Source: Hypsibius dujardini
Taxonomy: Eukaryota; Tardigrada; Eutardigrada; Parachela; Hypsibiidae
NCBI GenBank assembly: GCA_001579985.1
Contig: LRSR01014491.1
Location: 1 to 24,233 of the forward strand
Direction: 5' to 3'
Length of the DNA: 24,233 nt
The translations under genes and the position numbers were made by a program. This document shows positions 10,089 through 19,537 of the stretch, piece after piece. The notes beneath the pieces are model-generated. The model saw only the letters and a list, made by a program, of their open reading frames with translations. It was not told the origin of the DNA and made no database searches. Position 1 is the first letter of the stretch. Each line of letters opens with the position of its first letter.

Positions 10089-11589
10089 CTGCACAAACGC
10101 AAAAAGTTCGGCTTGAAAGAGAAATTGTAGAAGCTTCACCGTCTGAGAAGGGAATTTGTACTTTCTCCTACGTGAAAATTCAGCGTGCTGATAATCGTAA
10201 CAGTAGTCGTAATCGTGGAAGACTTTGTGCATTCCATCAAGGTCTGTTGTTTGCTTTATCGAAAGTCAAATATCGATAAAAACACGTCGCTTTTCCACTG
10301 ACTCAAATTTTACCCCATTCATGGGCAGCTCCTTCCCCCCCCCCGGGGGGGGCGGGGAGGGGAGGGGAGGAAAATCTGAAAATTATTTTCAGAAGGTATT
10401 CGAAAATTGTTTATTTCAGAAAGATTCATGACTATTTGGTTGAAAATAATAATAAAAATCCACATTTGGACGTTAGTGAAATTGCCTTGAGGAATTCAAA
10501 TTTTTTTTTTGAAATACAGATGTAGATACCGCAACTTTTTTACTAGATACCGCTAATACCGCTAATACCGCTAGATACCGCTAATTAAGAACAAATTTTT
10601 TAAGCTGTCCCAATTTAAATTCAGTTTTGAGTCGATTGACAACAGCTAAAAAAAAATTCGAAAATCAGGGAGCAGGAGCTTCTGCTATTTTTCAAAGAAG
10701 CTCTAAAATTCTAGCGAAATTGTTCATTTTTATCTTTAGCTACGCCCACTGGCTTCCCAAATGTTTTTTTTATTGATGCGATTGCGAGTTGAATCTGGAA
10801 TGAGCTGGTGTAAACACCATCATGCTTAATTTCGTTCTAAATCTCGCCGTTTTCACAGTTAAACTGAAGGGAAATGGATTGAATCTTCCAGTAATTTCCA
10901 AACATTAAGAAACCCAAAAAAATCTTGTCTAACTTTACCGATGAAAGAAATTTTAATATTCACCATTAAAGTAAATCTAAACGAAAAAAGTGTTTCTTAG
11001 GGATTCTGAATTCGGTACTTGAATAATGCCTCAAGTTACAAGTGATCGAAATGTTTTATCCATTTCCATTAAAATAAATTTTGTAGCCGATTTTATGTTC
11101 AGATGAATCGGAATCAGAAGTTGATTGATTGATTGAAACGAAACGGCTAGTTTTTATACGCAGCCTCTCATTTTTTACGCAACTTCAACAAGCCAAAAAA
11201 AACCAGATGAAATCTGACCCTAACAGGTCGCTCAAACAGACAGCAACCATTTTACAAGGCAGCACGTACCGGACTGCTCACTTGACTCATGATTGCTGAG
11301 CCTTGCAAAAACGCCCAGCTGAATTCCTCCTCAAAAAAAGCCTTATCTAGCATTAAAAGGCAACAAAGTGCGCAACTTTCACGAAAAGGAAAAATCCACT
11401 GATTTAGCGGTAATCACGGTCAAACACGTCCTGACGTGGGTGGTCTGTGGTTTCCAAATAACCTCGAGTTTGGAGCAAAAAGAAGTAACTCACTCTTGTT
11501 CTGTCCCGAAATTTTGTCAACTGCCTCACGTTTTGTGACGGCCGGAACCACGTGGGTCAAATTATTGTTTCGCCCTGGAAAAAAAAGGA
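10089..11589. other. Intergenic between two divergent genes
   Basis: Member B and the glutaminyl cyclase gene diverge from here, so promoters for both may lie in it. It has a G/C-rich palindromic tract near 10335-10370 and a short TACCGCTAA-type repeat at about 10544-10585. No further coding exon is supported, apart from the doubtful 22-codon one at 10172-10237. Confidence 0.5.
10544..10585 (+). repeat. Short TACCGCTAA-type tandem repeat
   Basis: Four consecutive variants of TAGATACCGCTAATACCGCT with 9- to 12-bp spacing. Confidence 0.7.
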
Positions 11590-14500
11590 ATGGACATTTC
11601 GTGGTACGTTGCCCGGCTGCCGCAGTTATTTAAAACAACATCACCTCGCTGCAAAATCGTCGAACAAATGCTGAAATATTTTTTTTTGAAAATAAATTAA
11701 CAATTTATTTAAGGAATAAATTAACAATTTTTTTAAGGAATAAATTAATAAATTTATTTAAGGACTTTTTTCTTTCAGGTTTCTTTTCTTATGCTTAACC
11801 GCAGCGACTGCGTTCGACATTCAAGATCTCCACAATCTTCTTAAATCCGGGACAGCTAAGTCGTTGGCGTTCGATTTTCCAGACCTCCATAATTTATTCC
11901 GCTCAACAACGAGGCATTTTCCTGTACGGCAATCTGTGAGTCCAGCGAAGAAGCGAACCGTCACTCCCAGTCGGAGACCGATTACCCGTTCGACTAAAAG
12001 ACGAACGACAACGGAACCAACAGAATCGACTTCAGAGAGACCGACCACCGAGAGGACTACGACCCCATCGACGACCCGAACGACGACCACACCCACTACT
12101 ACAACTACCATTGATCCTATCCTCATCCCAGCGTGGCAGGCCAAGCAACGGGATAATGATTTCATCGAACTGTCGGGCAGCAAGAGAGAAGCATTGATGA
12201 ATTTGTCTAATAAGGACCGGTTTATGAAAACTCTTCTGCCGATAGCGGTTCCCCGGGTTGCAGGGACCCCGGAAAGTCTCAAAGTGCAGAAGGTGAGTTC
12301 CTCACGATTGACAAAAAAACACTTAATTCTTCATCGATTTTAAACTAGTTTTTTGCCAGGCTTCCGTCGAGGAAATTGACGCACAGAATCAAATCGCTTA
12401 AATTTGTTTCGGGTTTATTAGTCAATAATTAAGGTCAAGTCGTTATGAAAATTAATTTGGTATATTGATCCATGGCCCAAGTCGCTTAACATTTAACTTT
12501 CAAAGTCTCAGGAAAAGGACTTGCTGTTTAAAAAATCAAGGACTTAATGTTTAAGAAAAAGAAAAACTTGCTTAAGGAAAAGGATTCATCATTTAAGAAA
12601 AAGTTGTTTTAGGAAAATGACTTGTTGTTTAAGGGAAAGGAAAAGTTTTTTAAGAAAAAGAAAAAGAAAAAGGTCAAGTTTTAAGAAAAAGAATGAGCCC
12701 ACAAACAGAAGCATATTTATGTGAACACACATGAACTAGATGAATTCAAGGACATGCATGAATATTGAAAAAAAAATTAAAGAAAACAGCAAGCTATTTA
12801 ACTAAAAACAAATGTGAGAAAGTTCGTACTGCACTTAGAAAAAGTCAAGTTAAGTTCGTCGGGCGACGCGTCTTGTTGTGTAGTGATCAAATCATTTTAT
12901 TCCTCGCATCAATCACAATTTCTGCTGGCAATTTATCTGAACTATCTTGGTGAGAATTTGTTATCAAAATATTTGCACATTCTGCCAGACGGTTTCCAAT
13001 GAATCTAATCGAATTTCGGTCAGTTTTCCTAATTGTTTTCAGCGTCAGGCGAATTTCTTCCCCAATCAGAATGCATTGAGATTGATTAACGAGGAGCTTC
13101 TTAAAGTGGCCCGCCTGTTATGTTGAATTGTACGAAAACGCTTGAAACACAACTTCTTTTCATTCCTTCGTGAATGACAAACGAAACGCGGGAATATAAC
13201 ACGCGCACTTTCATGAGGAAACGTGTTTAAAAATAAACGACGTAATTTTTTTTTACAGTTCATAAAATCGAAATTGTCCGAACTCAGTTACACAATAAAA
13301 CTGGACCAGTTCATCTCCGACCCACCGGAAGGTCACGAGCCTTGTAACATGACCAACATCATCGCAACCCTCAACCCGGAAGCGCCCCGCAAACTCGTTC
13401 TGGCGTGTCATTACGACTCGAAATTCGACAAAGAGGGCCTCTTTGTGGGCTTATCCGATTCTGCGGCGCCGTGCGCCATGATGCTCGACCTGGCGGAGAG
13501 CCTCCATCCCTTCCTCACCAACCGGATTGCCAATCTCAATGTCACGCTGCAGCTGATGTTTCTCGACGGGGAAGAGGCCGTGGAAAAGTGGTCCACCACC
13601 GATTCCCTCTACGGTGCACGGAACCTCGCCACAAAAATGGAGGTCAGTGATTTTTTTTCAAATGCATTTAAGCCTCATCCCAGCGCCAAACTTTCTGCCC
13701 AGACTACGTGAGAAAGCATGTTTTCATGAGAGCTGGTTCAGAACTGGCCCAGAATACGTGAGAAAGCATGTTTTCATGAGAGCTGGTTCAGAACTGGCTC
13801 AGAATACCCCCCCCCCCACAGATCGGGCAAGAATTGGTGAGAAAACTCCTTACGAGATTTGTTCAAACTTTTTGGCCAGAAGCGAGTGAGAATTGGGTGA
13901 GAATCACACGAGGCTCATGCGAGAAAAATCTCAGCTGAATTTTGGGCAGAATTACAAGAGGATTTTCTAGTTAGGATTACACAAAACTTTCTGGCCAGAA
14001 TTACACGAGGATTTCCTTGCCAGAAATGCAGGAGATATTTCTGTTGTGAAATTGTAGCTGGCCATTCTGGTGAGATCTGGCACAGATCTCGTCAAGAGAC
14101 TTTTAAGAGCTTTCTGGCGAGAACTGCCGGATTTCTCAGCAACACTCTTGCCAAGAATAGTCTGTTAATTTCGTCACACGTAAACACGTCAAATCATTGG
14201 CAAACTAACCGAAAGACAAAATACTTTTAATACTTTTAATTCCAGTCACATTATTTGACGACGCATTTTATTACAGGCCACTCACAATGAGTTTGCGCAT
14301 GAAAATTCCACCTTGACCGAACTCCACAGCATTGACTTCATGATTTTACTGGACTTGATCGGCACGAAGGATACGCAGTTCCGGGCCTTTTACTACACCG
14401 CACGGGGGCAGTTTGAGCGATTGGCGGAGATTGAAGAAAGCGCCCTGCAGCGGGACAAGGTCCGCACGTGGGGCCGGGAGAAACCCTACTTTGATGTCTC

Positions 14501-14708
14501 GCCCATCGGGAAGCATGCTTGGGTCGACGATGACTACCGACCGTTCATTGAGAAGGGCGTGAAAATTCTCCATCTGGTGTCGTGGCCGTTTCCCACGGTC
14601 TGGCACAAGCTCGCGGATAATTTGGACGCGCTGCATTACGACACGGTGGATGATATTTTGAAAATATTGCGGGTTTACCTTTGCGAATACCTCAACTGTA
14701 CCGTTTAA
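11590..14708 (+). CDS. QPCT: Glutaminyl-peptide cyclotransferase (glutaminyl cyclase, M28 fold), secreted, 5 exons
   Basis: Exons 11590-11603, 11779-12292, 13043-13105, 13259-13642 and 14277-14708 join in phase to about 468 residues. The enzyme converts N-terminal Gln or Glu to pyroglutamate, protecting secreted peptides and hormones. Exon 1 is 14 nt (ATG plus the start of a Trp codon), and its junction to exon 2 creates the signal peptide MDISWFLFLCLTAATA. A Thr/Ser/Arg-rich mucin-like linker (about residues 50-110) explains the length excess over the roughly 361-residue human enzyme. Zinc ligands appear as D264 (SDSAAP), E303 (DGEE) and H435 (VWH). Catalytic E302, D351 (LLDLIG), D410 (WVDDD) and H424 (LHL) are present, and C247/C269 match the conserved disulfide. 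The exon 3 donor (AAA|gtggcc) is weak but is the only phase-0 choice. Several N-glycosylation sequons fit secretion. Confidence 0.92.
11691..11763 (+). repeat. 24-bp tandem repeat, 3 copies
   Basis: Units of the type AATAAATTAACAATTTATTT followed by AAGG start at 11691, 11715 and 11739. They sit in intron 1 of the glutaminyl cyclase gene, just before the exon 2 acceptor. Confidence 0.85.
12490..12695 (+). repeat. Degenerate A-rich repeat (TTTAAGAAAAAG type)
   Basis: Irregular repeats of TTTAAGAAAAAGA and GGAAAAGGACTTG in the second intron of the glutaminyl cyclase gene. Low complexity, with no coding potential. Confidence 0.6.
13701..13800 (+). repeat. 50-bp tandem duplication in glutaminyl cyclase intron 4
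   Basis: Two nearly identical 50-bp units (13701-13750 and 13751-13800) beginning AGAATACGTGAGAAAGCATG or AGACTACGTG. Degenerate relatives (CTGGCCAGAATTACACGAGG type) continue to about 14060, so the intron seems built from an expanding repeat. Confidence 0.9.
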
Positions 14709-16291
14709 ATGAGGTCTTTAACTTTGAAACTTTTATATCTTCAACATTTCGTTCGATTCGAGGAGTTCGCTTGAGCTTTCTGGTCTGATTCTTTCATATT
14801 TTTTATTGAATATTCTGCAGTTCAAGACGCCCCATCAAGTCGAGCAGACGACTGCCGTTTCTCCAATCAGGTTTCCCCGAGACACCGACAAATCATCAAG
14901 AGAAGCCATCGTAGACGATTTCCTTCGATTTCGATCCCGGATGAATGTAATGTAATGCTACGTTCATAGTCCGTGTTATTTGCCAGAAGAACACTTCAAT
15001 TGTGACGTGATGTTCACTCTCGATGCGCATATAACAATTGCCGTATGACATTTTGCAAGAGGAACTATGAACACACACCAAACATTTCGCAAAACATTGC
15101 CAGATGAGTGTTATTTTGGGGCGTGGTCTCGCAAAAATCATCTGGCATGCCAGAGCTAGCCAGCCAATCATAAACTGTTGTTGGTTTGGAAGTTTCCTTG
15201 AAATTCATATTTCGAAGTTGTTCTCCAGTTTGATCTTGTTGATATTTGTGTTTTTCAAATAATAATTTATTATTCTGTTGTCCATTTCACGGCTTAAAAA
15301 ATAACTCAAACTCCTCCCCTAAATGCACACTGGTCAAGCAAACCTCGCCTACCGACCAATCACGAACTCCCAACACCGCAGTAATTACTGAACTCAAAAA
15401 TAATGTCAAAGATTAACAAATTAAAAAAAACAAGGGAATCCCGAGGGATTTGCTTTCCAAACGCCATGATCATTCTACAATCGATAAGTTAGAAAAATGA
15501 CATTTCGTCCAGAGGGAGTGACACTTGTGGCAAAACAGATGTTCAGTCACTTGAAATCAGTGTAACAACAATTCCCTCCAACCTTCAGGTATCGACTGCG
15601 TGTACTTTTAACAAGGAATTGTCCGAATGAAATACTGATCTTTTGCATTTGTTGTTTGGCCAAGGTAGCCAAAACTTTTAACTGAGCTTGCTAGTGAGTT
15701 ACCGATTGACTCTATCGGCCTGCCATAACTGGAACTGCATGCGCATACTTGTTTTTGTGCAACCGGATGACAACTGGGGACTGACTGTACTGGACGTGTA
15801 AATCAAGTCTCTCAAAGAAATAACGAGGAAGCAAACCGATATGGTCATCTGAAAAATGTTCAGAATAAATTACAAATACGATTTGTTAAATGCTTTTTTG
15901 GGTAGCATGGAGCCAAAATTGGAGCTGACAAAAAGAGGCGACACAGACTTTATTAAACTTCTCAACGAGTTTTGTTTTGACGAAACGTTTCTTTAAAAAG
16001 ATTGATCACAACTCGAAGCAGTGAGAGATGAAGTCTTCTTACACATCAGGTGGTACATGATAGGATTGATTGCTCCAATCTTATCGCACAACTCTCAGCC
16101 CCATTTTATGGTCACTCAGCGACGTGCGAAGGTTATACACGTTGTAACTTGCGATTACAACTACACATGACCACATGATAATTTGACAATTATTAAAGAA
16201 CTATGCTGATAGTACCACGTCGTGGTTGTGCACGATTATTGGAGCATTTGAAGGGCTGCACTTCTGTTGAGCTCATTTATATTATGTCAAT
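14709..16291. other. Intergenic between glutaminyl cyclase and member D
   Basis: Nothing I can call confidently. It presumably contains the 3' UTR of the upstream gene and the promoter and possible first exon of member D. A hydrophobic open stretch ending CCAAG|gtagcc near 15660 resembles a signal-peptide exon, but it has no in-frame ATG and the wrong phase for the acceptor at 16307. Confidence 0.5.
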
Positions 16292-18551
16292 ATGGAATTT
16301 GTTACAGGTGCATCTTATTACTTTTCCGAATCTGTGGGTTTGCTTGATGCGCTGATTCATCCAAAAATCACATGTGACCTTCCAAAGTTACAGCTGCGTC
16401 GGAGTGGCGATCGTAATGAGGAACAACCGATCGTCCAATCAGCTGATAATTTCGACGGCCAAACTCAGCGATGCCTTCATAATTTAACCCGAATGTGTAG
16501 TGCAACTCCACACGACCCTGACACATTTCTTTGGGAAGGTCTAGTGAGGGAATACCGAGCGGCAAGTTCTACAATAGAACAAACTAAGGAGCCCTGCATT
16601 GAATATCTAAAAAATGTCACGCGCGAAACGTCCGTTCAGTTGTTTCTGGAGGCTTATCAAGTCAACGATCCAGAGGTTGCGATGACTGAAATCCACGGAC
16701 AAATTGTTACAGGATGCTCTGGACGGAAGATGTTGGAGGAGATTGTGGAGGTCTGCGAGTTCAATCCAATCCTTTTCCAAGAATGGAGGTAGAGGAATTC
16801 GGACTTTCTACTTGAATCGTGTCTCTAGCACTCATGCATTTGACTAATTAAAATGCTAGTTAAAATAATGATCAAGAATAATTTTTATTTATTTCTAAAA
16901 TTCTATACTTCTGAAGCTTTTATTCTAATTTAAAAAAAGGTTTACTTAAAGGGGCAAGGAAGATGTTGAAAATATTTTATTTTAAATAACATCGAAATAT
17001 TTGGTCCGTCTCATTTACCGGAGTTAGCACTAGGAGACAGTCTGCATTGCAAAACAAATAAATCAAACACTTTTATCTCCGCACGATTTAGGCGGATAAT
17101 TTCGAGGGATATCTGCGTCGCCTGCTGCGTGTACTCGGCTTATCAATACCTTAAAGATAATGGAATATTAAGCTCTCTACGATCTGCAAACAACGACGAG
17201 ACCCTTGATCGCGTGGTTTTAGAAAGGAAAACGCAAGGCTTGGATGCTCATGCTCTGTTAAAGCTTGTACGTGAGATGGAAGCCGAACTCAAGGAGACTC
17301 ATTCTCGTTTGCAATCAATTGCTCGTTTTCGGCCGTGTGAAGACAGCCAACATCTCTTCTGTGACCTCGCAAACGGAACGACTCGCTGCAATCACATCGG
17401 CGGGGAAGTTCAACGGTACATTCATACTGATTGCGTAACTATACTAAATTACAAATCAAACTGTAACGAGTCAAATACATTTGAATTTTTTTCAGTTTCT
17501 GAGCAAAAAACTAGACTGCACGATTTAAACCAGTTTCATTACAGTCAAGCAAAGTTTTAGCTACTAAAAAAAAAGTTAAACAAACATCATCATTGACTAA
17601 TTTTAGTTGCAGCGTAGCACGAAGGGAACGAATAGAGAAAAGAGAAAAGAGAATATTACTATGAACTTTCACACATACATCAGATTATATACTATAGAAG
17701 ACAAGAGACGAGAGAGAAACGAGGTAGCCAAAGGTTGATGGAAAGAGAAAGAAGTTGCAAATGGAAGAAGACAATTAGGATATGATGGACAACTAATGGT
17801 AATGATTAAAGCTACTCAATGATATAGCTAGTCGCGACATAGTTGACAAAAAACTAACTCATGCATTGATATTAGTTGTTTTCTCCATACCAATAGGTAT
17901 CTATCCGCACTTCCCAAAACGTCTAAAATATTGATACGAAAAGAAAACTCCGCCGCACGACTTGCGGAACATTTACGCAGGACACACCCACTGTTCGAGT
18001 GGTCAGTGGTCATTTTTCGACGCCAGAAGACGGACACGGACGCGACCGTCGACTACGATTACATCGACCGGGATAGGCGAGCTGAAATGGTTCACAAAAC
18101 CATTGGCAGCACCGCCTATTCTGGGAAGAAACGAACGACTTCCATAAAAGAGACAAATCTGCACGAAAAGTCGTTTCAGTTTGGCCGGTTGGTTTGTTGC
18201 CGGGAAGGGTCGAAGTCGATGAAGAAGGCGCTCGTTTTTTGGGCTGATAAAAGGAAAACGTCCGAGACAAAGTCTTGGAAGAGTTTGGACATCGTTACGT
18301 ATTTTTCGGCTTTGTCGGATAAAGTCAAACCGGAAGGCCTGTTCCTCTTTGTGATGGATCATTACGGGCACAAGGCCGCTGATTATGACATGGATTTGGC
18401 GAAGGTGGGAGGTGGCGGCGGTGAACTGACTTTTCCCCTGCATCGGTATCATTTTTCAACGACTCCAGAGTACCCAGCGCATTTTGTGCTCTTCTGGCCG
18501 TTGCATGAGAAACTTGACGGGTTCGAGACCTACGTCACGGCGTTAGGTTGA
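16292..18551 (+). CDS. Unknown protein family, member D (paralogue of the gene at 7132-10088)
   Basis: I do not recognise this protein. Exons 16292(or acceptor 16308)-16788, 17092-17415 and 17897-18551 join in phase 2 at both junctions (TGGAG|gtagag to gatttag|G; CAACG|gtacat to caatag|G), giving up to 491 residues. Exon 1 has six cysteines and the sequons NLT and NVT, which suggest an extracellular, disulfide-bonded domain. Exon 2 has a helical region, then C-E-D-S-QH-x2-C and a third Cys. Exon 3 has WSVVIF, IDRDR, GRLVC, LVFWAD, LTFPLH and VLFWP near the C-terminus. These landmarks occur in the same order in member B, and the first intron falls within two codons of the same place (after LFQ). 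An acceptor (gttacag) directly precedes 16308, so the ATG at 16292 may be fortuitous and a signal-peptide exon may lie upstream; I could not identify one. Identity to B is low, so this is an old duplication. Confidence 0.78.
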
Positions 18552-19537
18552 CGTCCGGTAAAAGACTACGCAACAACATAACACTCGGATATAAATTTCT
18601 GTTGATCAACGAGATATTGGAAATGTCAAAACGCTCATTTTATATGTAAATAATTTTTCTGGTGATTTCTCGTAAAACTTTCCCTTTTACCGGGTTCGGG
18701 AATGCTTTTTTTGGCCTGTAGTGGATGCTCACATAGACAGGCGTTGTAACAAAAAAAAACATTTAAGGCAGTGGGATCAGTAGTGACCGAGAAATGACGG
18801 TTCTAAGTTTGTCTCAAAAGCAATCCCAAACCCGGTACGCATCTATGCATGTAATATGTATGATAAATATCGAGGCCAACCAAAAATCAAAATAAGAACA
18901 GCCTCTTTCGTCAATTCGTCCTTCATTTGGCTAAATGGCCTGTAAATGACATCGGGTATCCGCGGGGCAGATCACACAATCAAGCCAGAGTTGTTCATGA
19001 GCTTAACCGTAACGTCATCTCAGCATGGCCATGTTATGAATCGAGTTGTAATATACTCGGCGATTTTCGATTCTAAATCAAATAATCATTATTGATGTTG
19101 CAGGAGATTAAAGACTTGTCATTACTCTCCCAATTTATGACATGCCATCTCAGGCATCCAATTGTACCAGGAACTTGGGAATCACTAGTACATCACGTCC
19201 GACGGTGAAGCTTGATAAACAGGCTAATAATGAAATTGCAAACAACGGGAAAAAATTGGCTCGTCTGAATTTCATCGACAAATCAAATAAAAACGACTAT
19301 TACTTCAGAGCAACAATTTAACTACTGGATAAGACAATCACACAGCCACTGAAAAATGACGACTCAATTTGTTTTCAAATCATCTCTTTTGGTGATCGCA
19401 AAATTTCGAATATATGACAATGTAAAATATTCACTAATTTTGTTCAAAACAACGTTTAGTGCGATGAAAGCGGCGAAAAAGGTTGTTCGTGTTGACGCTG
19501 TGATTGCAATTACAGCGCCACTATCAAGTCACGCCCG
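18552..19537. other. Intergenic between convergent genes
   Basis: Member D and the DBX-like gene end towards each other here, so both 3' UTRs should lie in it. No coding region, repeat or RNA gene was recognised. Confidence 0.5.

Noticed and set aside
9483-10130. 215-codon plus-strand open frame
   Set aside because: Antisense shadow of member B exon 1. The minus strand has matching splice sites and paralogue support.
11821-12282. Val-rich minus-strand open frame
   Set aside because: Complement of the Thr-rich linker of the glutaminyl cyclase.
14896-15171. 91-codon minus-strand open frame
   Set aside because: No family resemblance, no splice partners, and composition like the surrounding intergenic DNA.
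15600-15666. Hydrophobic stretch as signal-peptide exon of member D
   Set aside because: The hydrophobic frame has no ATG, and its donor phase does not match the acceptor at 16307.
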